Notes under the pieces: generated by a model
What the model saw: only the letters and a program-made list of their open reading frames with translations
Told to the model about the DNA's origin: nothing
The model's database searches: none
Shown here: positions 29,984 through 38,941 of the stretch, one piece after another
Numbering within the stretch: the stretch's first letter is position 1
Layout of the letters: every line of letters starts with the position of its first letter
Made by a program: the position numbers and the translations under genes
Source of the DNA: Microbacterium keratanolyticum
GTDB taxonomy: Bacteria > Actinomycetota > Actinomycetes > Actinomycetales > Microbacteriaceae
Direction of reading: 5' to 3'
DNA: 64,000 nucleotides
Assembly: GCF_016907255.1 (NCBI RefSeq)
Contig: NZ_JAFBBQ010000001.1
Location: 1,798,001 to 1,862,000, forward strand

Positions 29984-30607
29984 ATGTCTACTGTCACGCC
30001 CACACGTCTCGGCCTCGGTCGTCCGGAACTCTGGCGCTGGCGCGTCGTCGACATCGTCGTCGCGAGCGTCATCGCCGTCGCCTGTGCGGTGATCTTCCTG
30101 CTCTGGAACGTCGGATACGAGGCGCCGAGCACCCTGCTCAAGCCGCTGCTGCCAGGCCTTCAGGGGCTGCTGGCCGGTCCGTGGCTGATCGCCGGCGTGC
30201 TGGGTGGGCTCATCATCCGCAAGCCGGGTGCGGCGCTGTACACCGAGCTCGTCGCTGCGGTCATCTCCGCCCTGATCGGAAACCAGTGGGGGCCGCTCAC
30301 TATCGTCTCCGGCGTCGTTCAGGGTCTCGGCGCCGAGCTGATCTTCCTCATCTTCCTGTACGGCGTGTGGCGTCTGCCGGTCGCGATCCTCGCGGGTGCC
30401 GGTGCGGGACTCGCCTGTGGCATCAATGACCGCATCCTCTGGTACGCGGGTGCCGACACCCTGTTCACGACGGTTTACATCGCCTCGACCACGGTCTCCG
30501 GCGCCCTCATCGCGGGCCTCGGGGCCTGGCTGATCGCGCGCGGTCTCGCGGCGACCGGTGCACTCAACCGCTTCGCCTCCGGGCGGGCGGCCACCGCCCG
30601 GGTCTGA
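29984..30607 (+). CDS. ykoE: ECF transporter S component, YkoE family
   Basis: The 207-residue protein has five to six membrane segments (IVVASVIAVACAVIFLLWNVG, GPWLIAGVLGGLII, LTIVSGVVQGLGAELIFLIFL and others) and the YkoE-like GNQWGPLTIVSG and GINDRILWYAGAD segments. YkoE is the substrate-binding subunit for thiamine or its hydroxymethylpyrimidine precursor. It is directly under the TPP riboswitch and heads the ykoE-D-C operon. Confidence 0.9.
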   Translation: MSTVTPTRLGLGRPELWRWRVVDIVVASVIAVACAVIFLLWNVGYEAPSTLLKPLLPGLQGLLAGPWLIAGVLGGLIIRKPGAALYTELVAAVISALIGNQWGPLTIVSGVVQGLGAELIFLIFLYGVWRLPVAILAGAGAGLACGINDRILWYAGADTLFTTVYIASTTVSGALIAGLGAWLIARGLAATGALNRFASGRAATARV

Positions 30608-30609
30608 TC

Positions 30610-32076
30610 ATGGGCGGTGCGGCGGCGCCGACCCCAGCCGCGCTCGAGGCGCAGGCCTGGGGCTGGCGCTATGCGACCCGGCATCGGTGGGCGCTCTGCG
30701 AGGTGACGCTGCGGATCGAACCGGGGGAGCGCGTGCTGCTGCTCGGCGCCTCGGGATCGGGCAAGTCGACTCTCCTGCAGGGGTTGGGCGGTGTGCTCGG
30801 CGGCGCGGATGAGGGAGAAGAGCTCGGCGCTCTGCTCGTCGACGGGGTGCCTGCCGCACAGGCCCACGGCCGGGTCGGTATGGTTCTGCAGGATCCGGAC
30901 ACGCAGACGATTCTGGAGCGCGTCGGGGACGACGTGGCGTTCGGATGCGAGAACCTGGGCGTCCCGCGAGACGAGATCTGGCCGCGGGTGGACGCTGCGC
31001 TCGACGCGGTCGGGCTCGATCTGCCGCTCGACCGGTCGACCGCCACGCTGTCCGGAGGGCAGAAGCAGCGGCTCGCGTTGGCGGGAGTGCTGGCGATGCG
31101 GCCCGGTGCGATCCTGCTCGATGAACCGACGGCGAACCTCGACCCGGAGGGTGTCACCGAGGTGCGCGATGCGGTCGCGGCGGCATTGGATGCCACGGGC
31201 GCGACGCTCGTCGTGATCGAGCACCGCATCGACGCCTGGCTGGATCTCGTCGATCGGGTGATCGTGCTCGGGACGGAAGGCGAGACGACGGTCGTGCACG
31301 CGGATGGCACGCCGAAGGCCGTGCTCGGCGCCCGGGGAGCAGAACTCGCCGCTGCGGGAGTGTGGGTGCCGGGGCATCCGCCCGCCGTTCCGCCCCCGCC
31401 CGCCGCCACACCGGGGGAGGAGCTGCTGCGCACGCGTGACCTCGTCGTGGCGCGGCGACGCGGCGTTCCGGTCGCCGGCCCCTTCGAGCTGACCGTGCGC
31501 GCGGGCGAGGCCATCGGGATCGTCGGCCGCAACGGAGCCGGGAAGTCGACGCTCGGTCTCACCCTGGCCGGGTTGATCGCACCGGAGACGGGGCGGGTCG
31601 AGGCATCCGCGGTTTTAGCGGAGGGTGCCAAGGGCGACCCGATCCGATGGACCTCGCGTGCCCTGCTCACGCGCATCGGCACCGTGCTACAGAGCCCGGA
31701 GCACCAGCTCCTCGCGCGCACGGTGCGTGAGGAGCTGGCGGTCGGTCCGAGGGCGCTCGCCCTGCCCGAGGACGAAGTCAACGCGCGCGTCGATGACCTC
31801 CTCGAGCGTCTGCGGCTCACCGCACTCGCCGCCGCGAATCCGTACACGCTCTCCGGTGGCGAGAAGCGCCGACTCACGGTCGCCGCCGCCCTCGCGACGC
31901 GCCCTCGTGTGCTCGTACTGGATGAACCGACGTTCGGGCAGGACGCGAAGACCTGGGCGGAACTCGTCGGCATCATCGCCCGTCTGCGCGACGAGGGTGC
32001 CGCCGTCGTGGTGATCTCGCACGATGAGCAGGTGCTGCGTGCACTGCACGCGCGTCGGATTGAGGTGGGGGCATGA
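30610..32076 (+). CDS. ykoD: ECF transporter duplicated ATPase, YkoD type
   Basis: The 488-residue protein is two fused ABC ATPases. First: Walker A GASGSGKSTL, Q-loop LQDPDTQ, signature LSGGQKQRL, Walker B ILLDEPTANLD. Second: Walker A GRNGAGKSTL, Q-loop LQSPEHQ, signature LSGGEKRRL, Walker B LVLDEPTFGQD. It powers ECF uptake and starts 2 bases after the ykoE stop; the ykoC start overlaps its end (ATGA). Confidence 0.93.
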   Translation: MGGAAAPTPAALEAQAWGWRYATRHRWALCEVTLRIEPGERVLLLGASGSGKSTLLQGLGGVLGGADEGEELGALLVDGVPAAQAHGRVGMVLQDPDTQTILERVGDDVAFGCENLGVPRDEIWPRVDAALDAVGLDLPLDRSTATLSGGQKQRLALAGVLAMRPGAILLDEPTANLDPEGVTEVRDAVAAALDATGATLVVIEHRIDAWLDLVDRVIVLGTEGETTVVHADGTPKAVLGARGAELAAAGVWVPGHPPAVPPPPAATPGEELLRTRDLVVARRRGVPVAGPFELTVRAGEAIGIVGRNGAGKSTLGLTLAGLIAPETGRVEASAVLAEGAKGDPIRWTSRALLTRIGTVLQSPEHQLLARTVREELAVGPRALALPEDEVNARVDDLLERLRLTALAAANPYTLSGGEKRRLTVAAALATRPRVLVLDEPTFGQDAKTWAELVGIIARLRDEGAAVVVISHDEQVLRALHARRIEVGA

Positions 32077-32885
32077 CCGACCTGCTCTCGCACGACACCG
32101 GCCGTGTGGTGCGCACCGGACCGATTGCGCCACGCAGCGCACTCGCGAAGCTTGCGGCCGCGCTGCTCATCTCGGTACCGCTTATCCTGTCGATCGACGT
32201 GCTCTCGGCGTCGGTCGCCCTGCTGCTGTCTGTACCGCTGCTGCTGATGTCGGGTCTGCGCCCGCGTGAGTTCTGGCTGCGGACCGCCGTGCTCTGGATC
32301 GCTGCCCCCCTCAGTGCCGCGACGATCGCGCTGTACGGCGCAACGAGCGGCACGATCTACTTCGAGTGGCTCGTGATGCGCGTGAGCGAAGGATCTCTTT
32401 CGCTCGCGGCGGCGACAGCCCTGCGCGTGCTGGCGATCGGCTTGCCTGCCGTCGTGCTGTTCTCCACCGTCGACCCGACCAACCTTGCCGACGATCTCGC
32501 TCAGCGTCTGCGCCTGCCCGCACGATTCGTGATCGGTGCGCTCGCAGGGCTCCGGATGCTCGGTCTCCTCGCCGACGACTGGCGGGCGCTCGCGCTTGCC
32601 CGTCGCGCACGGGGCGTCGCCGACGAGGGGCGCATCCGCAGGGGCCTGGGCATGGCCTTCGCCCTCTTCGTCCTCGCCATCCGCCGTGGTTCGTCGCTCG
32701 CGACCGCCATGGAGGCCCGCGGCTTCGGGGGACGCGGTCGACGCACGTGGGCGCGTCCGTCCCGGTGGGGTCGCGGCGACACGATCCTGCTCCTGGTCGC
32801 GGTGATGATCCCGACTGCTGCGCTCTCGGCGGCAGTCGTCTTCGGGACCTGGAACTTCATCCTGGGCCCGTCCGTCGCGGGATAG
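32073..32885 (+). CDS. ykoC: ECF transporter T component, YkoC type
   Basis: The 270-residue membrane protein has about five to six spans (LIEVPLILSIDVLSASVALLL region, LWIAAPLSAATIALYG, VLAIGLPAVVLFSTV, DTILLLVAVMIPTAALS) and the coupling-helix motifs ALARRARGV and AMEARGFGG that contact the ATPase. With YkoE and YkoD it forms a full TPP-regulated thiamine-related importer. Confidence 0.92.
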   Translation: MTDLLSHDTGRVVRTGPIAPRSALAKLAAALLISVPLILSIDVLSASVALLLSVPLLLMSGLRPREFWLRTAVLWIAAPLSAATIALYGATSGTIYFEWLVMRVSEGSLSLAAATALRVLAIGLPAVVLFSTVDPTNLADDLAQRLRLPARFVIGALAGLRMLGLLADDWRALALARRARGVADEGRIRRGLGMAFALFVLAIRRGSSLATAMEARGFGGRGRRTWARPSRWGRGDTILLLVAVMIPTAALSAAVVFGTWNFILGPSVAG

Positions 32886-32971
32886 GTGACGGCAGGGGCC
32901 TCAGGCCGGCCGGCAGCGCGACGTCGATCGTGCTGCATCCGCCGGCAGCAGTTCCCGGCGCTGAACGGTCG

Positions 32972-33697
32972 TCAGCCGGCGTTCCACAGGTCGCGGTAGT
33001 ACGCGAGTCGTTCACGGTCGGGTTCGACGCCGTAGGCCTCGATGAGCGTGTCTTCCCACCCGGGGCCGAAGTTCCACAGGGTGCTCATCGAGGCGACGGC
33101 GATGTCGGCCCAGCGGTCGCCGGTTCCCAGAGCGGCGAGATCGACGTGCGCGGTGCCGCGCCCGGCGTCGTCCAGCAGAGTGTTCGGCAGGCAGGCGTCG
33201 CCGCGGCAGACGACGAGTTTGTCGATGGGAGGGGCGTCGCGCAGGGCATCCGGAATCTCGGCACCCCAGCTTTCTGCCCGCGCGATTCTGCTGGCGACGC
33301 TCCACTCCCAGGGGCACTCGTCGACGGGAAGAGCGTCGTGCAGCATCCGCAGGGCTTCGCCGACGGCGCGCACCGTCGTCGCCGGTTCGTCCTTCCATCG
33401 CGGATCGACGGCGCTGTACCCGGGGATCGCGCGGGTCACGAGCCACTCGTGCGTGGCATCCTCTCCCTGCGTGAGCACCTCGGGGACCGTGATCCAGTGC
33501 CGCGCCCATCGCATGCGCTCAGCTTCGTCGCGCATGCTCGCTTCGGGATCGTGCGGGCCCCACTTGATGTAGCGCCCGTCGTCGGTGCGGAAGGTGAGCC
33601 CGCCGATCCCGTTCTCCCATACAGGGGTGAGTGCGGCGTCGCCCGCAAGGTGGCGCACGAGCGCGGGGACGGGCAGGGACGGGACGGGAATGCTCAC
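32972..33697 (-). CDS. Aminoglycoside 3'-phosphotransferase-like protein
   Basis: The 241-residue protein has the kinase-like fold: GGLTFRTDDGRYIKWGP with the ATP-site Lys, WLVTRAIPGYSAVD hinge, catalytic loop CRGDACLPNTLLD and metal-binding HVDLAALGTGDRWADIA. The family adds phosphate to aminoglycosides or other small molecules. In the catalytic loop Arg stands where most members have His (HGD). It may not confer resistance; chromosomal APH-like kinases often have unknown substrates. Confidence 0.8.
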   Translation of the reverse strand: MSIPVPSLPVPALVRHLAGDAALTPVWENGIGGLTFRTDDGRYIKWGPHDPEASMRDEAERMRWARHWITVPEVLTQGEDATHEWLVTRAIPGYSAVDPRWKDEPATTVRAVGEALRMLHDALPVDECPWEWSVASRIARAESWGAEIPDALRDAPPIDKLVVCRGDACLPNTLLDDAGRGTAHVDLAALGTGDRWADIAVASMSTLWNFGPGWEDTLIEAYGVEPDRERLAYYRDLWNAG

Positions 33698-33709
33698 CGG
33701 ACGACCCTA

Positions 33710-33794
33710 GCCCGTGAGAAACCATATTCTGCGCGAGAAACCATGGCACACGTCGTGTTTCGTGCGGGAAATGGTTTCTCGCGGGGGCACGGGC
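33710..33794. repeat. Nested intergenic palindrome
   Basis: Outer arms GCCCGTG/CACGGGC (33710-33716, 33788-33794), middle arms GCGAGAAACCAT/ATGGTTTCTCGC (33733-33744, 33771-33782) and inner GCAC/GTGC nest around one centre. The 10-mer GAGAAACCAT also occurs as a direct copy at 33716-33725. The structure fills the gap between two minus-strand genes. It resembles palindromic intergenic repeats more than a terminator, as no T-tract is present. Confidence 0.65.
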
Positions 33795-33796
33795 GC

Positions 33797-34156
33797 CTAC
33801 AGCAGCGCCCGCAGCGCCTCCTCCAGCACGACGGCGTGATTGTGCTCGAGGTCATGAGCCGCATAGACGAGGGTGACGCGCGGATGCTGCCGCACGATGT
33901 CCGCCAGTTCGCGCAGCGCGTCCGCGGAGTCGCCCTCCAGCTGTGCGCGGTAGCGGTCGGCGTAGACGTTCCAGTCGGCGTCCGGCGCGGCGTGCCATTC
34001 GCGCCGCAGCTCGGGGGTCGGGGCCGTGTCCTTCGCCCAGAAATCGATCTCGGCGCGCTCCTTCGAGACGCCGCGTGGCCACAGGCGATCCACCAGGATG
34101 CGGAAACCGTCATCGGCGGAAACGGTGTCGTAGGCTCGCTTGCGACGCAGTTCCAT
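33797..34156 (-). CDS. DUF488 family protein
   Basis: The 119-residue protein begins ELRRKRAYDTVSADDGFRILVDRLWPRGVSKERAEIDFWAKD, the hallmark of DUF488 (YeaO-like) proteins, and continues with the LREL...VTLVYAAHDLEHNHA region. The biochemical role of the family is not established. It is divergent from the SDR gene at 34282. Confidence 0.9.
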   Translation of the reverse strand: MELRRKRAYDTVSADDGFRILVDRLWPRGVSKERAEIDFWAKDTAPTPELRREWHAAPDADWNVYADRYRAQLEGDSADALRELADIVRQHPRVTLVYAAHDLEHNHAVVLEEALRALL

Positions 34157-34281
34157 ATCGCCAGCATTCCCTTATCGGGGCGTGAAATCCAGGCGATCTT
34201 CTGCAGCGTGAGTGAATCAGATGAAACTGAGAACCGCGTATGCTGAAACCCCGTCGCACGACGTTTCGAAGGAGAACACGT

Positions 34282-35043
34282 ATGCAGATCCAGGGATCCG
34301 GCGCACTCATCACCGGCGGCGCGAGCGGCCTCGGCCTCGCCACGGCCCGACGACTCGCCGCCGCAGGTGCGCACATCACCATCGTCGATCTGCCCTCCTC
34401 GCCGGGGGCTGACATCGCCGCCGAACTCGGCGGCGTCTTCGTGCCTGCCGACGTCACGAGCGTCGACGAGGTGCACGCGGCCGTCGCTGCCGCGCAGGCC
34501 GCCGCACCCCTGCGCATCGTCGTGAACTGCGCCGGCATCGCCCCTCCCGCCAAGGTGCTCGACCGCGAGGGCAACCCCGCCGTACTCGCCGATTTCGAGC
34601 GCATCGTCCGCATCAACCTCGTCGGAACGTTCAACGTCACCTCGCAGGCCGCAGCGATCATTGCCAAGAACGACCCAGATGCGACGGGCGACCGCGGCGT
34701 CATCGTCAGCACCGCGAGCGTCGCGGCGTTCGACGGCCAGATCGGCCAGCCCGCATACTCGGCATCGAAGGGCGGCGTCCATGCGATGACGTTGCCGATC
34801 GCGCGCGAACTTGCCCGCTATGCGATCCGCGTCTGCACGATCGCCCCCGGAATCATGGAGACCCCGATGCTGAAGGGGCTGCCCCAGGCGGCCCAGGACT
34901 CGCTCGGCGAGCAGGTGCCGTACCCGTCGCGGCTCGGTAAGCCCGAGGAGTATGCCGCGCTCGTGCAGTCGATCGTCGAGAACGGCTACCTCAACGGCGA
35001 GACGATCCGCCTCGACGGCGCGATCCGCATGGCGCCGAAATGA
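34282..35043 (+). CDS. Short-chain 3-hydroxyacyl-CoA dehydrogenase (HSD10-like)
   Basis: The 253-residue protein has the SDR NAD site ITGGASGLGLATARRLAAAG, NCAGIAPPAK, catalytic Tyr and Lys in YSASKGG and a C-terminal GETIRLDGAIRM. Its closest recognised type is the 3-hydroxyacyl-CoA (2-methyl-3-hydroxybutyryl-CoA) dehydrogenase group acting in fatty-acid or isoleucine breakdown. GAAGGAGAAC precedes the ATG. A second SDR follows 76 bases downstream. Confidence 0.85.
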   Translation: MQIQGSGALITGGASGLGLATARRLAAAGAHITIVDLPSSPGADIAAELGGVFVPADVTSVDEVHAAVAAAQAAAPLRIVVNCAGIAPPAKVLDREGNPAVLADFERIVRINLVGTFNVTSQAAAIIAKNDPDATGDRGVIVSTASVAAFDGQIGQPAYSASKGGVHAMTLPIARELARYAIRVCTIAPGIMETPMLKGLPQAAQDSLGEQVPYPSRLGKPEEYAALVQSIVENGYLNGETIRLDGAIRMAPK

Positions 35044-35047
35044 TTGA

Positions 35048-35098
35048 AGGAGCGATGTTCACCCACATTCGCGCCGAACACCCCACAACATCGCTCCT
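35048..35098. repeat. Intergenic inverted repeat, family A copy 1
   Basis: AGGAGCGATGTT (35048-35059) and AACATCGCTCCT (35087-35098) pair perfectly. The left arm continues CACCC, so this site shares the 15-mer GAGCGATGTTCACCC with the inverted repeat at 59118-59164. It begins 5 bases after the stop of the upstream SDR gene. Confidence 0.65.
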
Positions 35099-35119
35099 CG
35101 AACGCTGAAAGGCATCAAC

Positions 35120-35950
35120 ATGAGCACGCTGGCAGGAAAGACCATTCTCATGTCGGGCGGAAGCCGCGGCATCGGCCTCGCGATCGCGCTGCGCGCTGCG
35201 GCCGACGGGGCGAACATCGCGATGCTCGCGAAGACCGACACCCCGCACCCGAAGCTCGAGGGCACCGTGCACACGGCCGCCGAGCAGATCCGTGCGGCGG
35301 GCGGTCGCGCGCTGCCGATCGTCGGGGATGTGCGCGATGACGATGACATCACCGAGGCCGTGCTGAAGACGCAGGGCGAGTTCGGTGGCATCGACATCGT
35401 CATTAACAACGCCAGCGTCATCGACCTCTCTCGCTCGCTCGACCTGGGCGCGAAGAAGTACGACCTCATGCAGGACGTCAACGTGCGCGGCACGTTCATG
35501 CTGTCGCGCGCGGCGGCGCCGATCCTGAAAGAGGCGCCGAACCCGCACATCCTGTCGCTGTCGCCGCCCCTCAACATCACGCCGCGCTGGCTCGGTGCCC
35601 ACACGGGGTACTCGCTGGCGAAGTTCGGCATGACGATGGCGACGCTCGGCCTGGCCGCCGACTTCGCGGAGTACGGCATCGCCGCGAACACCCTTTGGCC
35701 GCGCACGACGATCGCGACGGCCGCCGTGCAGAACCTGCTCGGCGGGGATCGGGTGATGGCGGCGAGCCGCACGCCCGAGATCTACGCGGATGCTGCCCAT
35801 GCCGTGCTCACGAAGCCTGCCCGTGACTACACGGGACAGACGCTGATCGTCGAGGACGTGCTGGAGGCTGAGGGCGTCACCGACTTCGCGAAGTACGCGG
35901 CAGTGCCCGGCACCCCCGACGATCGGCTGTTCCCGGACATCTTCCTCTGA
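35120..35950 (+). CDS. Short-chain dehydrogenase (HSDL2-like)
   Basis: The 276-residue protein has ILMSGGSRGIGLAIALRAAADGANI, the typical AKTDTPHPKLEGTVHTAAEQIRAAGG segment of HSDL2-type proteins, NNASVIDLS and catalytic YSLAKFG. GAAAGG lies before the ATG. It lacks the SCP2 domain found on animal HSDL2. A role in lipid or acyl-CoA metabolism is inferred from the family and the neighbouring acyl-CoA SDR. Confidence 0.85.
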   Translation: MSTLAGKTILMSGGSRGIGLAIALRAAADGANIAMLAKTDTPHPKLEGTVHTAAEQIRAAGGRALPIVGDVRDDDDITEAVLKTQGEFGGIDIVINNASVIDLSRSLDLGAKKYDLMQDVNVRGTFMLSRAAAPILKEAPNPHILSLSPPLNITPRWLGAHTGYSLAKFGMTMATLGLAADFAEYGIAANTLWPRTTIATAAVQNLLGGDRVMAASRTPEIYADAAHAVLTKPARDYTGQTLIVEDVLEAEGVTDFAKYAAVPGTPDDRLFPDIFL

Positions 35951-35956
35951 GGGAGC

Positions 35957-36691
35957 TCAGCCAGCCCGGTCGATCTCGGTCACGATCGCGTCATAGCCGC
36001 TGTTCGCTGCCAGATCGCGCGGACTCACGCCGTTGCCGTCGGGGATCGTCACGTCTGCGCCGCCGGCGATGAGGGCGCGAACGATGTCGACGTAGACGGC
36101 CGAGCCGTCGCCGAGCACGATCGCCTCGTGCAGGGCTGTCCACCCGAGGTTGTTGATGTGATCGGGGTCGACGCCCGCGTCGAGCAGGATCTGCACGGTC
36201 TGCAGGTGACCTCGCTCGGATGCGGGGATGAGGGCGGTGCCCCCGTAGCGGTTCGTGCTCGCCAGGTCGGCGCCGTTCGCGAGGGTGAGCGTCAGGATCT
36301 CGTTGTGCCCGCGGGCTCCGGCGTAGAGGTAGGCGGAGTCCTGGATGTCGTCCTTGGCGTTCACATCGGCACCCGCCTCGATGAGCACGCGCGCTGCCTC
36401 GATGTGATTGGACTTCGTCGCCGCCACGAGCGCCGTCATGCCTTCTGCGCCGCGCGCTTCGAGATCGGCTCCGGCATCGATCGCCGCCTGGACACCGTCG
36501 GCGTCGCCAGCAGCAGCGGCGGTGAAAAGGTCGGTGGTGGCCATGGGGTTCTCCTCGGCGATCGGGGTCGCGCTCGCGCGCGGGGTCGACGAGGTGCTCG
36601 CCGTCGGTTCAGGGGCGGATGCTGCGCAGGAGGCCAGACCCGTCAGCGCAGCCGTGAAAGCTGCGGCGAGCAGCATCCGTCGAAGTCTCAT
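35957..36691 (-). CDS. Ankyrin-repeat lipoprotein
   Basis: The 244-residue protein has a lipoprotein signal (LLAAAFTAALTGLASC, lipobox LASC), a Ser/Thr/Pro linker and about five ankyrin repeats (for example GMTALVAATKSNHIEAARVLIEAGADVNAKDD and GWTALHEAIVLGD). It should be anchored outside the membrane. Bacterial ankyrin proteins are often protein-binding or immunity-like, but no partner is evident. It converges with the SDR gene. Confidence 0.88.
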   Translation of the reverse strand: MRLRRMLLAAAFTAALTGLASCAASAPEPTASTSSTPRASATPIAEENPMATTDLFTAAAAGDADGVQAAIDAGADLEARGAEGMTALVAATKSNHIEAARVLIEAGADVNAKDDIQDSAYLYAGARGHNEILTLTLANGADLASTNRYGGTALIPASERGHLQTVQILLDAGVDPDHINNLGWTALHEAIVLGDGSAVYVDIVRALIAGGADVTIPDGNGVSPRDLAANSGYDAIVTEIDRAG

Positions 36692-36726
36692 AGCTCAGGT
36701 GTACCAACAGCGCCTGAGCGCTGCGC

Positions 36727-37365
36727 TCAGCCGCGGACGACTGCGAGCGCTGCGGCGAAGCGCGCCGAGCGCTGTTCGATGTCTGCCCAGTCGCCGGCCG
36801 CGATCGATGCACCGTTCGCGAGGTCACCACCGGCTCCTACGGCCACGGCGCCCGCCGCGAACCACGCGGCCAGGTTGTCGGGGTTCACTCCACCGGTCGG
36901 CATGAGCGGAGCATCCGGGAACGGACCGCGCAGTGCGCCCAGGTACGAAGGGCCGCCGAGGGAGGCGGGGAAGATCTTGGCCACGTCGACACCGAGCTCG
37001 AGCGCTGCCATGACCTCGGTCGGCGTCATCGCGCCGGTCATCACGACGCGCCCTGTCGCGAGCATGGCCCGGGTCAGGTCGGGCAGCGTGCCGGGGCTCA
37101 CCAGGAACTCGGCGCCCGCTTCTGCTGCCGCCTCGGCCTGTGCGACGGTCGTGACGGTGCCCGCGCCGACGTAGGCGGCGTCGCCGTGGCGGACGATGAG
37201 CTCGCGGATGACGGCAGGCGCGTCGGGGGTCGAGAAGGTCACCTCGATTCCGGTGATGCCACCGCGGATGATTGCTTCGGATGCCTCCAGTGCAGCCTCC
37301 GGCGTGGCGGCGCGCAGCACGGCGAGGACTCCGGTGGAGCGGGCACGGGAAAGACGGTCAGTCAT
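36727..37365 (-). CDS. eda: KDPG/KHG aldolase
   Basis: The 212-residue protein matches class I 2-keto-3-deoxy-6-phosphogluconate/4-hydroxy-2-oxoglutarate aldolases: GVLAVLRAATPEAAL, GITGIEVTFSTPDA with the active Glu, VGAGTVTT, FLVSPG and the Schiff-base Lys in VAKIFPAS, then LMPTGGVNPDN. It splits KDPG to pyruvate and glyceraldehyde-3-phosphate. No other Entner-Doudoroff or uronate gene adjoins it. Confidence 0.9.
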   Translation of the reverse strand: MTDRLSRARSTGVLAVLRAATPEAALEASEAIIRGGITGIEVTFSTPDAPAVIRELIVRHGDAAYVGAGTVTTVAQAEAAAEAGAEFLVSPGTLPDLTRAMLATGRVVMTGAMTPTEVMAALELGVDVAKIFPASLGGPSYLGALRGPFPDAPLMPTGGVNPDNLAAWFAAGAVAVGAGGDLANGASIAAGDWADIEQRSARFAAALAVVRG

Positions 37366-37550
37366 GGGGCTCCTTCAGTGATCGCCTTCGCGGTCGTCGG
37401 CGTGAGGTGGGGATCACTTCATTCTCTCGTGCTTCCTGCCGCGGCATGCACAACCGACGTTGCAATTGACGCACAGGCCGGCGATGCAGCATCCTCGTCC
37501 GCAGGGCGACCCCAGGCGTCTCCCATCCGACACCGCGTACCCTAGGGGGT

Positions 37551-38795
37551 ATGACTGAGACTCCTTCCGTGCGCCCTGCGAACACCGGCGTCCGTCAGAC
37601 GCGCCCGCGCACCGAAGGATGGACCCAGAAGAAGGATGCCGATGGGCGTCCGCTGCTGCAGTTCGCCAGCCCCAAGCGCGGCAAGCCGCCCGTGCATCTC
37701 GCGGACCTGACCGTCGCAGAGCGCGTCGAGAAGGTGAAGGAGCTGGGTCTTCCCGGTTTCCGCGCTAAGCAGCTCGCGACCCACTACTTCACGCACTACA
37801 CGTCGAACCCCGACGACATGACCGACCTTCCCGCGGCGACGCGGAGCGACCTCGTCGCCGGCATGCTTCCACCGTTGCTGACCGAGGTGCGCCGACTGGA
37901 GACCGACCGCGGAGACACGATCAAGTTCCTGTGGCGTCTGCACGACGGCGCACTCGTCGAGTCGGTCCTCATGCGCTACCCCGGGCGCATCACGCTGTGT
38001 GTGTCCAGCCAGGCCGGATGCGGCATGAACTGCCCGTTCTGCGCCACGGGTCAGGCGGGGCTAACGCGCAACATGTCGGCCGCCGAGATCGTCGAGCAGG
38101 TCGTGCGCGCCAACGCGCTCATCGCCGCCGGTGGCCTGGGTGGCAAGAAGGCTGACGACCACAGCATGGAGCGCGTCTCGAACATCGTCTTCATGGGCAT
38201 GGGTGAGCCGCTGGCCAACTACAACCGCGTCATGCATGCGGTGCGCACGATGGTCGCTCCGCAGCCCGAGGGCCTCGGCATGAGCGCCCGCGGCATCACG
38301 GTCTCGACCGTCGGACTCGTTCCTGCGATCAAGAAGCTCGCCGACGAGGACATCCCGGTGACGTTCGCGCTGTCGCTGCACGCGCCCGACGACCAGCTGC
38401 GTGACGAACTGATCCCCGTCAACTCGAAGTGGAAGGTCGACGAGGCCCTCGACGCCGCGTACAACTACTACGAGAAGACCGGCCGCCGCGTGTCGATCGA
38501 GTACGCGCTCATCAAAGACATGAACGACCATGCCTGGCGTGCCGACCTGCTCGCGACCAAGCTCAACGAGCGCGGCCGCGGATGGGTGCACGTCAACCCG
38601 ATTCCGCTCAACCCGACGCCCGAGTCGGTGTGGACGTCCTCCGACAAGGATGTGACCGCCGAGTTCGTGCGTCGCCTGAACGACGCCGGCATTCCGACGA
38701 CGCTCCGCGACACCCGCGGCAAAGAGATCGACGGTGCCTGCGGCCAGCTCGTGGCCACCACAGAAGACGAAGCCGCCGCGGAGGCGCTCATGTAA
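37551..38795 (+). CDS. rlmN: Dual-specificity 23S rRNA/tRNA adenine-C2 methyltransferase
   Basis: The 414-residue radical-SAM enzyme methylates C2 of A2503 in 23S rRNA and A37 in some tRNAs. Seen: the CxxxCxxC iron-sulfur motif CGMNCPFC (Cys157, Cys161, Cys164), [11 protein letters not shown], and the methyl-accepting Cys397 near GACGQL. A disordered basic N-terminus of ~45 residues precedes the domain. A hairpin terminator follows. Confidence 0.96.
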   Translation: MTETPSVRPANTGVRQTRPRTEGWTQKKDADGRPLLQFASPKRGKPPVHLADLTVAERVEKVKELGLPGFRAKQLATHYFTHYTSNPDDMTDLPAATRSDLVAGMLPPLLTEVRRLETDRGDTIKFLWRLHDGALVESVLMRYPGRITLCVSSQAGCGMNCPFCATGQAGLTRNMSAAEIVEQVVRANALIAAGGLGGKKADDHSMERVSNIVFMGMGEPLANYNRVMHAVRTMVAPQPEGLGMSARGITVSTVGLVPAIKKLADEDIPVTFALSLHAPDDQLRDELIPVNSKWKVDEALDAAYNYYEKTGRRVSIEYALIKDMNDHAWRADLLATKLNERGRGWVHVNPIPLNPTPESVWTSSDKDVTAEFVRRLNDAGIPTTLRDTRGKEIDGACGQLVATTEDEAAAEALM

Positions 38796-38812
38796 CCTCG
38801 CGCGCTGTGTGA

Positions 38813-38862
38813 AAGGAGCCTTGTGCCGGGTCTGCGTATTCGTAGCCGACACAAGGCTCCTT
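38813..38862 (+). terminator. Hairpin after rlmN
   Basis: AAGGAGCCTTGTG (38813-38825) and CACAAGGCTCCTT (38850-38862) pair perfectly over 13 bases with a 24-base loop, in the gap between rlmN and the DUF4407 gene. Confidence 0.75.
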
Positions 38863-38941
38863 CCGTCAGCGGCGGGGTTTCTGGGAGGGCGCCCAGCGCT
38901 CTCGCACCGGTCTTCCAGGCGGGTTTTCGTACATTTGACGA

